Made by a program: the position numbers and the translations under genes. Below the pieces are notes generated by a model. The model searched no databases. It saw nothing but the letters and a program-made list of their open reading frames with translations, and was not told where the DNA came from. From positions 124,001 to 188,000 of the forward strand of contig CBIHOV010000008.1 of the NCBI GenBank assembly GCA_966211765.1: DNA of 64,000 nucleotides, read 5' to 3'. The stretch is from Paraflavitalea sp966211765 (lineage in GTDB: Bacteria > Bacteroidota > Bacteroidia > Chitinophagales > Chitinophagaceae). Of this stretch, positions 25,201 to 34,596 are shown one piece after another (the stretch's first letter is position 1; every line of letters starts with the position of its first letter).

Positions 25201-25346
25201 GATGAAATTATTCCACAAAGCCCATTGCTTTTTTATCCATTAACTGCTGAATGCTCTGTTCTTCTTCCACAGGCCGTGGTTCGAATAGAAAAAAATCGTA
25301 GCTTTTCTGTGATCGTACTATTATTTCACTTTTCGATTGCTTACCG

Positions 25347-25760
25347 ATGGATCCGATTACGATTATTTTGCTGGCGGCATTAGTGCTGGTTTATTTCGCG
25401 TGGTACAGACCAACATTTCTACTCAAACCTGAGCGGAAAAGAAAAGCACTCGTGGCCAGGTTTGAAGAGGCTACTAACCTCAACCAGCAACTCCTCACCG
25501 ATATACAACAATATGCGCAGCATAATAACCTGCTCGATAAACCTTTCATGGAAGGCAATACTTTCCGGAAAAAGATCACTGAATTACAAGATGCCCGGGA
25601 TGAGTTTTTCAACGAAGAGAATTTCCTCGGCCTGCGTGCCCGCAATCCCAAAAAACTCGATCTTCAGCTCATGAGTAAAACCCTCGATGACCAGATCATC
25701 TACCACGAGCGCATTCAGAAAGCGCTTAATAAATATAAGAACGCTCCTGCCGACAATTAA
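25347..25760 (+). CDS. Membrane-anchored protein of unknown function
   Basis: The 137-residue protein has one N-terminal membrane helix (MDPITIILLAALVLVYFAW) and a highly charged, helical cytoplasmic part of about 110 residues (RKRKALVARFEEATNLNQQL and following). No family is recognised. It converges with polA, whose stop lies 80 bp beyond. Confidence 0.75.
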   Translation: MDPITIILLAALVLVYFAWYRPTFLLKPERKRKALVARFEEATNLNQQLLTDIQQYAQHNNLLDKPFMEGNTFRKKITELQDARDEFFNEENFLGLRARNPKKLDLQLMSKTLDDQIIYHERIQKALNKYKNAPADN

Positions 25761-25841
25761 TCCAGCTACTTTGTCTTTATTAAATTGAAAAAGGCCGGCC
25801 CGATCGGCCAGCCCTGTAACAGTATTTTAAGGAGAATTATT

Positions 25842-28715
25842 TTAATGCGCCACCAGCCAGTTCTCACCTTTGCCGATCTCTGCTTCCACCGGCACTCCAT
25901 TGGGTAATGGCAGAGCACCGCGCATACATTCCACAATAATGGGCATAATGGTATCCGCTTCATCAAGCGTAGCATCAAAGATCAATTCATCATGCACCTG
26001 CAGGATCATCTTCGATTTGAACTTATGCTTCTTAAAGGTTTCATGGATCTTCGTCATGGCCAGCTTGATCATATCCGCCGCCGTACCCTGAATAGGCGAG
26101 TTGATGGCGTTGCGCTCCGCAAATCCGCGTACCGTGAAGTTGGAGGAGTTGATATCCCGCAGCCAGCGCTTACGACCCATGAGGGTCTCTACATAACCTG
26201 TTTCCCTTGCAAAATTGATCGTATCATCCATGTATTTCTGGATATTGGCGAACTGTTTTTTGTAAGTATCAATGATCTCCTTGGCTTCCGTACGGCTAAT
26301 GCCCAGGTTATCGGCCAGGCCAAAAGCCCCTTGTCCGTAGATGATACCAAAGTTTACACTCTTCGCCTTGTACCGCATTTCCTTTGTCACATCCTTTTCT
26401 TCTACTCCATACACTTTAGCCGCTGTAGCCGTGTGGATGTCTTTGGCATTTTTGAAGGCATCGCACATCGCAGGGTCGCCGGAAATGGCGGCTACAATAC
26501 GTAATTCTATTTGTGAATAATCCGCAGAAAGCAGGATATGATTACTGTCTCGCGGAATAAAAGCTTTGCGTATTTCTTTACCCCTGTCTGTACGCACAGG
26601 AATGTTCTGCAAATTGGGATTGTTGCTGGATAAACGTCCGGTAACAGCCACCGCCTGCGCATAGGAGGTATGCACGCGGCCCGTCTTGCGGTTGATCATT
26701 TCGGGCAGCGCATCTACATAGGTAGACTTCAGCTTGGTCAGTTCGCGGAAGGCCAGGATATCATCTACTATTTTATTTTGGCTGGCCAGCTTGAGCAATA
26801 CATCTTCACCCGTAGCATATTGGCCGGTCTTCGTCTTTTTGGCCTTGGGGTCCAGCTTTAGTTTTTCAAACAATACTTCACCCAGCTGCTTGGGAGAGGC
26901 CAGGTTGAATTTCAATCCCGCTTGCTGGTATACATTTTCTTCTGCCTGCCTGGCTTCCTTGTCCAGCTGCAGCGAATAATCTTTTAAGAATGCTACATCT
27001 ACCTTTACCCCTTCAAATTCCATATCCGTAAGCACTTTCACCAGCGGATTCTCTACTTCCAGGAATACCTTTTCAACTTCTTTGGTTTTCAGCAGCGGGG
27101 CGAAGATCTGTTTCAACTGCAGCGTGATATCAGCATCCTCAGCAGCATAGTCCGTGATCTTTTCCAGCGGCACATCACGCATATTGCCCTGGTTCTTGCC
27201 TTTCTTACCAATGAGCTCATCAATATGTACCGGCTCATAACCTAAATATTGGGCGCTCATGATATCCATGCTCCGTTTGCCATCCGGCTCGATCACATAA
27301 TGCGCCAGCATCGTATCAAAAGTATTTCCTTTCAGTTCATACCCATACCATTTAAGCACCAGCATATCGTACTTCAGGTTCTGACCCACCCAGGTAATAT
27401 CCGTTTTGTTGAAGAGCTTTTCAAACTGCTTCAGGATCGCCTTGGTAGCGTCCTGGTCATTGGCAGGTACCGGTACATAATAAGCTTCTCCCGTGGTGTA
27501 GGAGAAACTCATGCCCACCATATCTACATCATTCGCATCAATGCCCGTGGTTTCTGTATCAAAACATACTTCCGGCTGCTCCATTAATTCCTTTACCAGC
27601 GTTTTAATAGCTGCATCACCCGTTATTGCAATGTATTTATGCGCCGTATTGTGAATCGTCTTTCCTGCCACAATGGCTTCCGTGCTGTCTACGCGTTCGC
27701 TGTCTGCTCCTGCTTCTGCGCTTGCGCCTTCTGTGTGCTGTATTCTGACTTCTGTATTCTTTTTCTTCCCCTCCACTACATTACCAAACAGGTCTGTTTG
27801 CACGCCTTCCGGTGCCGGTGCTTTACCCGCAGTGATCGCGATCTCTTCACCCAATACCCGTTTGGCCACTGTTTTAAATTCCAGGTCCGTAAATACCTCC
27901 CGCAACAGCTCCCGGTTCATTTCTTTCACCCGGAAGTCTTCTGCATGGAAGCTTACCGGTACATCAGTAATGATGGTCGCCAGCTTTTTGGAAAGGATAG
28001 CCGCATTTTTCCCATTGCGTACCTTCTCACCCAAAGCCCCTTTGATCTTATCAGCATTATTCAGCACATTTTCCAACGTGCCGTATTCAGCCAATAGCTT
28101 GGCAGCTGTTTTTTCTCCCACACCCGCAATGCCCGGGATATTATCCACCGCATCTCCCATCAAACCCAGTATGTCGATCACCTGGTGTACTTCCTGGATA
28201 TTCCATTTCTCACACACTTCTTTAGCGCCCAATATCTCGGCATCCCCGCCCTGGTAGCCGGGTTTGTATATCTTGATATTTCCGTCCACCAGCTGACCAT
28301 AATCCTTATCAGGCGTCACCATATAAACCTCAAAGCCTTCTTTGGCAGCTTGCTTGGCCAGGGTGCCGATCACGTCATCGGCTTCATAGCCATCCAGCTC
28401 TACAATAGGGATATTGAAACCACGTATAATGCGTTTAATATCCGGAATAGCCGCCTTGAGGTCTTCCGGTGTTTCCTGCCGGTTGGCCTTGTATTCTGCA
28501 TACTCTGTATGTCGTTCAGTAGGAGCATGCGTATCAAAGGCCACTGCCATATGTGAGGGCTTTTGGTTGTTGAGCAGGTCAAGCAACGTATTGATAAAAC
28601 CGAATTGCGCATTCGTGTTTACTCCTTTGGAGGTAATACGTGGACTGCGTATCAGTGCATAATAGGCACGGAATACCAATGCATACGCGTCGAGAAGAAA
28701 TACTTTTTGACTCAT
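25842..28715 (-). CDS. polA: DNA polymerase I
   Basis: The 957-residue protein has all three domains: a 5' nuclease (residues 1-295, LLDAYALVFRAYYAL, GYEADDVIGTLAK), a 3'-5' exonuclease (about 365-560) whose CFDTETTGID and YAAEDADITL keep the metal-binding acidic residues, and the polymerase (about 570-957) with DYSQIELRI, KSVNFGIIYG and VHDEL. Proofreading should therefore be active, unlike in many bacterial PolA proteins. It fills gaps in excision repair and removes Okazaki primers. The linker between the first two domains (about residues 310-350) is a low-complexity, repeat-derived insertion, described in the findings. Confidence 0.97.
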   Translation of the reverse strand: MSQKVFLLDAYALVFRAYYALIRSPRITSKGVNTNAQFGFINTLLDLLNNQKPSHMAVAFDTHAPTERHTEYAEYKANRQETPEDLKAAIPDIKRIIRGFNIPIVELDGYEADDVIGTLAKQAAKEGFEVYMVTPDKDYGQLVDGNIKIYKPGYQGGDAEILGAKEVCEKWNIQEVHQVIDILGLMGDAVDNIPGIAGVGEKTAAKLLAEYGTLENVLNNADKIKGALGEKVRNGKNAAILSKKLATIITDVPVSFHAEDFRVKEMNRELLREVFTDLEFKTVAKRVLGEEIAITAGKAPAPEGVQTDLFGNVVEGKKKNTEVRIQHTEGASAEAGADSERVDSTEAIVAGKTIHNTAHKYIAITGDAAIKTLVKELMEQPEVCFDTETTGIDANDVDMVGMSFSYTTGEAYYVPVPANDQDATKAILKQFEKLFNKTDITWVGQNLKYDMLVLKWYGYELKGNTFDTMLAHYVIEPDGKRSMDIMSAQYLGYEPVHIDELIGKKGKNQGNMRDVPLEKITDYAAEDADITLQLKQIFAPLLKTKEVEKVFLEVENPLVKVLTDMEFEGVKVDVAFLKDYSLQLDKEARQAEENVYQQAGLKFNLASPKQLGEVLFEKLKLDPKAKKTKTGQYATGEDVLLKLASQNKIVDDILAFRELTKLKSTYVDALPEMINRKTGRVHTSYAQAVAVTGRLSSNNPNLQNIPVRTDRGKEIRKAFIPRDSNHILLSADYSQIELRIVAAISGDPAMCDAFKNAKDIHTATAAKVYGVEEKDVTKEMRYKAKSVNFGIIYGQGAFGLADNLGISRTEAKEIIDTYKKQFANIQKYMDDTINFARETGYVETLMGRKRWLRDINSSNFTVRGFAERNAINSPIQGTAADMIKLAMTKIHETFKKHKFKSKMILQVHDELIFDATLDEADTIMPIIVECMRGALPLPNGVPVEAEIGKGENWLVAH

Positions 28716-28785
28716 GCTGCTAAGTTAACAACAATGACCACATTTAAAGCTGTAAAATTGCCTGTTTCTACGGGTGTTTTGCGAC

Positions 28786-28808
28786 AAAAAAAGGGGCTTA
28801 TCGCCCCC
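28786..28808 (-). terminator. Terminator downstream of uvrB
   Basis: On the minus strand the stem GGGGC/GCCCC with a 5-nt loop is followed by a run of eight T. It lies between the uvrB stop (28935) and the polA start (28715), so it ends uvrB transcripts before polA. Confidence 0.75.
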
Positions 28809-28883
28809 TCTTATTTATTAACAGTAATATTTAATTCTCTAGCTACCCCTGGCACACAAAGCAAAAGCATTTACTGCTCAAAG

Positions 28884-28924
28884 GTCGAAGCAAAGGATTG
28901 CCGATTGCCGATTGCCGACTGCCG
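28884..28924. repeat. Heptamer repeat, second locus (TCGAAGCAAA plus ATTGCCG array)
   Basis: TCGAAGCAAAGG is followed by (ATTGCCG)x3 and one ACTGCCG (28897-28924), just downstream of the uvrB stop. The same flank and the same three heptamers lie at 17239-17273, next to the 3' end of the DbpA-like gene. Confidence 0.85.
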
Positions 28925-28934
28925 ATTCAAGTCC

Positions 28935-30983
28935 TCACCTCGCCGTCTTCAATTCCTCCAGCTGCTTCTGCATACCAAACATTTCATCCCTCAGCTTGGC
29001 TGCTTCCATAAAGTCAAGATCACGCGCTGCTTTTTCCATTTCCTTTTTCGTTTTGCCGATCGCTTTCTCCAGCTGTGGGATGGTTTGATAAACTGCCTGC
29101 TCTTCTGCAGCTGCATGCACCACCAGTTCTCCATCCGGTGCAATGGCATAAGGATTTTGGGGGTCATATCCCTTAATGTCCAATACCGATGTTTGCGCAA
29201 ATACCTGTTCTTTGGATTTGACAATCGTGCGCGGTGTAATATTATGTTCGATGTTGAATGCAACTTGCTTTTCCCGGCGGCGGGTGGTTTCATCAATGGT
29301 GCGCTGCATGCTTTCTGTCATCTTATCCGCATAAAAGATCACCAGTCCATCCACATTCCGGGCCGCACGGCCTGCAGTTTGTGTCAACGACTTTTCATTA
29401 CGCAGGAAACCTTCTTTGTCTGCATCCAGGATGGCCACCAATGATACTTCAGGCAGATCAAGCCCTTCCCGCAGCAGGTTCACCCCTACCAGTACATCGA
29501 TCTCTCCCAGCCTCAGCTGGCGGAGGATCTCCACCCGCTCCAGGGTATCTACTTCACTGTGGATATACTTTGACTTGATATTGATCCGGTGCAGGTATTT
29601 ATCCATTTCTTCCGCCATCCGCTTGGTAAGCGTGGTTACCAATACCCGGTCACCCTTGGTTACCCGCTTGTCTATTTCATCCAGCAGGTCGTCGATCTGG
29701 TTTACGCTGGGCCTTACTTCAATGGGAGGGTCCAATAACCCCGTGGGCCTAACAACCTGCTCTACCACAATACCACCACTCTTCTCCAGTTCATAATCGC
29801 CCGGTGTAGCAGATACATAAATTGTCTGGTCCACAATCTGCTCAAATTCATTAAAGTTCAACGGACGGTTATCCAGTGCTGAGGGAAGCCGGAATCCAAA
29901 GTCCACAAGGATCAGCTTACGGCTCCTGTCGCCACCATACATACCGCTAATCTGCGGTATCGTCTGGTGACTTTCATCGATGACCGTCAGGAAGTCCTTG
30001 GGGAAATAGTCCAAGAGACAGAAGGGCCTGGTGCCCGGTATCCGCCTGTCGAAGAAGCGGGAATAGTTCTCTACCCCGTTACAATAACCCAACTCCCTAA
30101 TCATCTCTACATCATAATTCACCCGCTCACCCAGCCTTTGCGCCTCTATATATTTACCGTTCTTTTTAAAATATTCTACCTGTGCGTTCGACTCATCCTG
30201 GATCTCGCCCAGTATTTCCTGGATCATGTCTTTCGGCGCGAGGTATAAGTTGGCCGGGAAGATGGCGGCATTGTCTACCACCCCGATCCGCTTGCCCGTA
30301 TTGATCTCCAGCGTTTCGATGCTTTCGATCTCATCGCCGAAGAAGGTTACCCGATAGCCCCAATCCATATAAGGAAGGTTAATATCCACCGTGTCCCCCT
30401 TTACCCGGAAGGTGCCACGGGTAAAGTCAGTTTGGCTCCGCATGTACAGTGCATTCACCAGTCCATGCAGGAATCCCTGACGGGAAAGCACCTGCCCCTG
30501 ATGGATGCGTATAATACCATTTTCAAACTCAGCAGGATTACCGATACCGTAGATACAGCTCACGCTGGCTACTACGATGATATCCCGTCGCCCGCTTAAT
30601 AATTCCGTAGTGGCGTGCAGGCGGAGCTTATCGAGCTCCTCATTAATGCTGAGGTCTTTTTCAATATAGGTATCACTCACCGGCAGATAGGCCTCCGGCT
30701 GGTAATAGTCGTAGTAACTTACAAAATAGCCTACAGCATTTTCCGGGAAGAACTGTTTGAACTCCCCGTATAGCTGGGCCACCAGCGTTTTATTGTGGGT
30801 CAGTACCAGCGTAGGCCGCTGGACCTGCTGGATCACATTGGCGATGGTAAAGGTCTTACCACTCCCCGTTACCCCCAATAAGGTCTGGTGTTTTTCGTCA
30901 TTCAATATCCCTTCCGTCAGTTGACGGATGGCTTCCGGCTGATCTCCTGCCGGTGCGAAAGGTGCGTGTAATTTAAAAGGCAT
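28935..30983 (-). CDS. uvrB: Excinuclease ABC subunit UvrB
   Basis: The 682-residue protein has Walker A GVTGSGKTFT, the beta-hairpin YYDYYQPEAYLP that inserts between strands at damage, helicase motifs (DESHQTIPQ, TQTAGRAARN) and a C-terminal UVR domain (KAARDLDFMEAAKLRDEM) that binds UvrC. It verifies lesions and loads UvrC in nucleotide excision repair. No uvrA or uvrC is in the window. It is followed on the same strand by polA, which repairs the gap, but a terminator lies between them. Confidence 0.97.
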   Translation of the reverse strand: MPFKLHAPFAPAGDQPEAIRQLTEGILNDEKHQTLLGVTGSGKTFTIANVIQQVQRPTLVLTHNKTLVAQLYGEFKQFFPENAVGYFVSYYDYYQPEAYLPVSDTYIEKDLSINEELDKLRLHATTELLSGRRDIIVVASVSCIYGIGNPAEFENGIIRIHQGQVLSRQGFLHGLVNALYMRSQTDFTRGTFRVKGDTVDINLPYMDWGYRVTFFGDEIESIETLEINTGKRIGVVDNAAIFPANLYLAPKDMIQEILGEIQDESNAQVEYFKKNGKYIEAQRLGERVNYDVEMIRELGYCNGVENYSRFFDRRIPGTRPFCLLDYFPKDFLTVIDESHQTIPQISGMYGGDRSRKLILVDFGFRLPSALDNRPLNFNEFEQIVDQTIYVSATPGDYELEKSGGIVVEQVVRPTGLLDPPIEVRPSVNQIDDLLDEIDKRVTKGDRVLVTTLTKRMAEEMDKYLHRINIKSKYIHSEVDTLERVEILRQLRLGEIDVLVGVNLLREGLDLPEVSLVAILDADKEGFLRNEKSLTQTAGRAARNVDGLVIFYADKMTESMQRTIDETTRRREKQVAFNIEHNITPRTIVKSKEQVFAQTSVLDIKGYDPQNPYAIAPDGELVVHAAAEEQAVYQTIPQLEKAIGKTKKEMEKAARDLDFMEAAKLRDEMFGMQKQLEELKTAR

Positions 30984-31003
30984 ATAGTTGTTAAAGCAGC
31001 CTG

Positions 31004-31011
31004 CAAATTTA
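31004..31011 (-). promoter_or_regulatory. Candidate -7 element of the uvrB promoter
   Basis: The minus strand reads TAAATTTG, a perfect TAnnTTTG, ending 20 bp before the ATG at 30983. A convincing -33 TTG at the right distance is not seen. Confidence 0.4.
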
Positions 31012-31223
31012 CGGATTAGCGGCTGCAGGTAAGTTATCCAATATTCCTGAAGCTACCACCGCCAACCTGGGCAGACCGTATCTATAACAATTTTCGTGCG
31101 CAGAAGTTGGCTCCAAAAAAACGCTGTAACTAATTGATATTGATAGCTTGGGTTATCCCCTTTAGAGCAGCTTGCTACACCCAAACAACACGAAACACCA
31201 AACTTCAAAACCGAAACCTAAGA

Positions 31224-31685
31224 CTACTTATTATCGATCCTCCTTTTCAGGTATTCCGTATAGTCCGGTAAGGCAGCTGCGTAGTCAGACTGCATCAGGG
31301 GAGAAGTCAATACAAAATCCGCCGTCGACCGGTCGCAGGCTACAATGCAATTCCAGGCAATGGCTACCCGGAGCAAGGCTTTTACATCACTGTCATGCGG
31401 TTGCGCTTCCATGGGGTCCCAAAAAAAGATCATCACATCAATTTCTCCAACCGCAATCAGCGCCCCTATTTGTTGGTCGCCACCCAGTGGACCGCTCAGA
31501 AGCTTCTTGACCGGTCGGTCCAGCTTTTCTTCCAGTAGTTTCCCCGTCGTGCCGGTGGCTATCAGCTCATGTTTGGCCAATACAACCTTGTTGAACTCTG
31601 CCCAGTCTATCAGGTCCTTCTTCTTGTTATCGTGCGCTACCAGCGCAATTCGCTTACGGGCATCTATTCGCCTTGATGTCAACAT
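31224..31685 (-). CDS. mgsA: Methylglyoxal synthase
   Basis: The 153-residue length is normal for the family. LVAHDNKKKDLIDW near the N-terminus, GTTGKLLEE (phosphate-binding), SGPLGGDQQIG with the catalytic Asp, and DPMEAQPHDSDVKALLR match MgsA throughout. It converts dihydroxyacetone phosphate to methylglyoxal and phosphate, a bypass of lower glycolysis used when phosphate is low. No glyoxalase gene is nearby. Confidence 0.95.
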   Translation of the reverse strand: MLTSRRIDARKRIALVAHDNKKKDLIDWAEFNKVVLAKHELIATGTTGKLLEEKLDRPVKKLLSGPLGGDQQIGALIAVGEIDVMIFFWDPMEAQPHDSDVKALLRVAIAWNCIVACDRSTADFVLTSPLMQSDYAAALPDYTEYLKRRIDNK

Positions 31686-31841
31686 AGCTTGTATTTTTAA
31701 AGGTTTTGGGCTGAAAAGGTAACTGGAATTTGAGGAATCTTTAACGCAATAGAAATAATTTTCAAGCAGATATCACGTTTTCCACAGTCGGGCACAGTAA
31801 TTGTTAATAACTATTTCCCATTTACATTCCCATTAAATTCT

Positions 31842-32474
31842 ATGTACAAAGGTTTGCTGATATGCTTGGTAAGCCTGTGGACACACTTGTGTGTTGCCCA
31901 GGATACTTCAACCGGAACCCCTCCGGAGGAAACAGTTACCACTGTTCCCGATTCAGCCATCTACCTCACTGATCTTGTTTCCGCCATCCGGGATAATGCA
32001 AAAGTCATTCTCAATTGGCGGATGTTAAATACCAATACAGCCAACTTTATAGCCGTTGAGCGTAGCAACAATGGTCGCGACTTTGAAACAGTGGCTGTAC
32101 TTAAACAGTCCAATACCGGCATCTGGTATGAATGGATAGACGATGCGCCCGCCAAAGGACGTAATTTATACCGTGTCCGGTTTGCCGGCAAACAGGGAGC
32201 CGTTCAATACTCAAAAACAATTTCCGCTATCATTGCCGGCGATATTTCCTTTAGGTTCTATCCTAATCCAGTAGACAGCGTCCTCATCATTCGCTCAGAA
32301 TTTCCACTCGATATCCAGGTAGTTGATGCTAATGGCAAAGTCCGCATCACGCAAAACAAATTGCAGGGACTACAAACCCTGAATGTAGCATCACTCGAAA
32401 AGGGGATGTATCTTCTGCGTATTAGTAATCTTACTACTGGTATGGTGACCCAGGAACGACTCCTCAAAAACTAA
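31842..32474 (+). CDS. Type IX secretion cargo protein with C-terminal sorting domain
   Basis: The 210-residue protein starts with a signal peptide (ends near THLCVAQDTS). Residues about 45-130 form a beta-sandwich-like segment (KVILNWRMLNT, FIAVERSNNGRDFETV), common in these proteins and fibronectin III-like. The last ~75 residues are a T9SS type A sorting domain (FYPNPVDSVLII, VVDANGKV, GMYLLRISN). It should cross the outer membrane through the type IX system and be surface-exposed or released. Without a catalytic domain, its role is unclear. Confidence 0.88.
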   Translation: MYKGLLICLVSLWTHLCVAQDTSTGTPPEETVTTVPDSAIYLTDLVSAIRDNAKVILNWRMLNTNTANFIAVERSNNGRDFETVAVLKQSNTGIWYEWIDDAPAKGRNLYRVRFAGKQGAVQYSKTISAIIAGDISFRFYPNPVDSVLIIRSEFPLDIQVVDANGKVRITQNKLQGLQTLNVASLEKGMYLLRISNLTTGMVTQERLLKN

Positions 32475-32691
32475 CAACCGGTAGCGCATCGGTTAATCTA
32501 ACGGGTTTTTACGTGTGTATATTAAAAAGTTAGAAAGTGTTACTCCTCATTTTGGGTATAAACGCCCCATTTGGCATCGAGAAACCACCTTTTAAAGAGT
32601 ATTTTTACTATAACCACAAAATGGTATTGCACATGTCAAAATTCACCCTTATTTTTACCTCGGTTTTTCATAGGATATTGGATTTTAAAGC

Positions 32692-32722
32692 GGGGTTGAA
32701 TGTCTATTCAGACCCCTTTTTT
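32692..32722 (+). terminator. Probable terminator in the gap
   Basis: GGGGTTGAAT and ATTCAGACCCC pair with one bulged base around a 4-nt loop and are followed by six T. It lies 218 bp past the T9SS stop, so it may end a long 3' UTR or a separate small transcript. Confidence 0.65.
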
Positions 32723-33097
32723 ATTTCTTCTACTTTTTGACCTCCTCTTTCGAGGCCTATCCTCCCGGTAAACCATTAGATAATTCACCCCAGCAGTTCC
32801 CCTTCAAAACTAAGTTCACACAACGATGTAATAACTTCAATGCTGCCCGATCGGGCATGTAGGTGGTAAGGTAGTGCTGTAGAAAATAAACGAGCTAAGC
32901 CCAAGACTGGTAGTTATTCAATGATGAGGAAGCGCAGGCTTGCAGAAGAATAGGATGTGTCGCAGGAAGAGGGAAGAAGAGCAACATCATAAGCAGCAGC
33001 AGGGTACGGCAAGTCATAGCAGAGACCAGCGTATTGCGTGCAGCAATGTATGGCTGCTAAGGAATGGTTATACAAAACGAATAGTATACACAAAAGA

Positions 33098-33124
33098 AAA
33101 GGTCCTGAAGAATCAGGACCTTTC
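33098..33124 (-). terminator. Terminator of recA (works in both directions)
   Basis: The 8-bp perfect stem GGTCCTGA/TCAGGACC with a 4-nt loop has T-rich sequence after it on the minus strand (TTTTCTTTTG) and a weaker TTTCATTT on the plus strand. It lies about 40 bp past the recA stop. Confidence 0.85.
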
Positions 33125-33163
33125 ATTTACTAACCCCTTAGTATTCACTTACTATAACATAGT

Positions 33164-34186
33164 TTATGCAGTAGCAGCAGGTGCGTTGCTTTGCATCTCT
33201 TTTATCTTTTCACGAATCTTCGTTTCGATTTCATTTGCCAGCTCAGGATTGTCGCCCAATAACTTCTTCACGGAATCACGACCTTGTCCCAGCTTATCTC
33301 CATTATAGCTAAACCAGCTACCGCTTTTCTGTACAACACTCAGCTCAACACCCATATCCAGGATCTCACCAACTTTGGAAATACCTTCTCCAAACACGAT
33401 ATCAAACTCTGCTGCACGGAAAGGAGGCGCTACTTTATTCTTTACTACTTTTACTTTTACACGGTTACCAATGGCTTCATCACCATCTTTGATCTGCGCC
33501 ATACGACGGATATCCAAACGTACAGAAGCATAGAACTTCAGGGCATTACCACCAGTAGTAGTTTCGGGGTTACCGAACATTACACCGATCTTTTCACGAA
33601 GCTGGTTGATAAAGATGCAAATGGTATTTGTTTTATTGATAGTGGCGGTCAGCTTACGCAAAGCCTGTGACATCAACCTCGCCTGTAATCCCATCTTGCT
33701 ATCACCCATTTCACCTTCCAACTCACCTTTTGGTACCAGGGCAGCTACGGAGTCAATAACTACAACATCCAGCGCGCCGGATAAGATAAGACGGTCAGCT
33801 ATTTCCAAAGCCTGCTCACCATAGTCCGGTTGGGAGATCAGCAGGTTGTCTACATCTACACCCAGTTTAAGGGCATAAGCGCTGTCAAAAGCATGTTCCG
33901 CATCGATAATAGCACACATACCACCCTTTTTCTGTGCCTCTGCAATAACGTGGATAGCCACAGTCGTTTTACCGGAAGACTCAGGCCCGTAGATCTCTAC
34001 AATACGACCTTTGGGAAGACCACCTACACCCAGGGCTGAATCCAACCCAATGGAGCCTGTTGATATCACTTCCATGGGATCAGTTGACTTCTCATTCATC
34101 ATCATCACACTTCCTTTGCCAAAGTCTTTTTCAATCTTGTCGATCGTCAGCTTTAGCGCCTTGAGCTTTTCGTTATTTGCAGACAT
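33164..34186 (-). CDS. recA: Recombinase RecA
   Basis: The 340-residue protein has Walker A GPESSGKTT (about residue 62), Walker B-like LDVVVIDSVAALVPK, the DNA-binding loop segment INQLREKIGVMFGNPETTTGG and the C-terminal domain. It pairs homologous DNA and stimulates LexA-type self-cleavage in organisms that have it. It is monocistronic, with a predicted promoter and a strong terminator. I saw no obvious SOS box upstream. Confidence 0.98.
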   Translation of the reverse strand: MSANNEKLKALKLTIDKIEKDFGKGSVMMMNEKSTDPMEVISTGSIGLDSALGVGGLPKGRIVEIYGPESSGKTTVAIHVIAEAQKKGGMCAIIDAEHAFDSAYALKLGVDVDNLLISQPDYGEQALEIADRLILSGALDVVVIDSVAALVPKGELEGEMGDSKMGLQARLMSQALRKLTATINKTNTICIFINQLREKIGVMFGNPETTTGGNALKFYASVRLDIRRMAQIKDGDEAIGNRVKVKVVKNKVAPPFRAAEFDIVFGEGISKVGEILDMGVELSVVQKSGSWFSYNGDKLGQGRDSVKKLLGDNPELANEIETKIREKIKEMQSNAPAATA

Positions 34187-34224
34187 AATGGGTTGTATTT
34201 TGTTATAGTAAAATTACCGAATGC

Positions 34225-34232
34225 CAAATGTA
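34225..34232 (-). promoter_or_regulatory. Candidate -7 element of the recA promoter
   Basis: The minus strand reads TACATTTG, a perfect TAnnTTTG, about 38 bp before the start codon. A TTG lies 16 nt upstream of it, a slightly short spacing. Confidence 0.45.
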
Positions 34233-34411
34233 GGGGAAATTATATTATCAACACTAATTTTATTAGTATTTTTTGGCTAATTATTTTGGGTGTACTAAGG
34301 TGTGTGGGGTGGCCAGACTAGTCAAAAAGCGTCCTAAAGTATTGATATTTATGGGGAAAATGGGCCTGGTCAAAAGGAGTCAAAATAGGCCTTGCCGGCC
34401 TTCCTGAAAAC

Positions 34412-34444
34412 AAAAACCCCGCTACTAATCTGTTCGTAGCGGGG
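34412..34444 (-). terminator. Terminator downstream of the M1 peptidase gene
   Basis: The 9-bp perfect stem CCCCGCTAC/GTAGCGGGG with a 10-nt loop is followed on the minus strand by TTTTTGTTTTC. It lies about 150 bp beyond the peptidase stop. Confidence 0.85.
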
Positions 34445-34596
34445 AACTACAGTAGAAAACTACCATAGGGAAATTTTAGAACTAATTCAGGAAAAGGCGA
34501 TGGTTTAAAACCATACTCCAAAGGGACTACAAAAAGAATTACGCTACAATACCACTTTGTGGTAATTCTCCCGGCAGGAAACATGAGGGTTTCCTC

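Larger units (their letters stand above)
32475..33163. other. Long non-coding gap between T9SS gene and recA
   Basis: About 690 bp without a credible gene. It contains a terminator at 32692-32722, a short perfect palindrome TGCCCGATCGGGCA (32846-32859) and the recA terminator at its right end. Short open frames here overlap one another or the terminators and show no family features. An unrecognised small RNA ending at the 32692 terminator is possible, but I see no proof. Confidence 0.6.
34187..34596. other. Gap between M1 peptidase end and recA start
   Basis: About 410 bp without a gene. It contains the recA promoter candidate (34225-34232) and the terminator at 34412-34444; the rest is AT-rich sequence in which I see nothing further. 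Confidence 0.65.

Noticed and set aside
32846..32859. TGCCCGATCGGGCA palindrome as an operator
   Set aside because: It is only 14 bp, stands alone in the gap, and is not near a promoter, so it may be chance.
32537..33308. Short open frames in the gap before recA
   Set aside because: They overlap terminators and each other, have biased, non-conserved composition, and one runs antisense into recA. They are chance frames.
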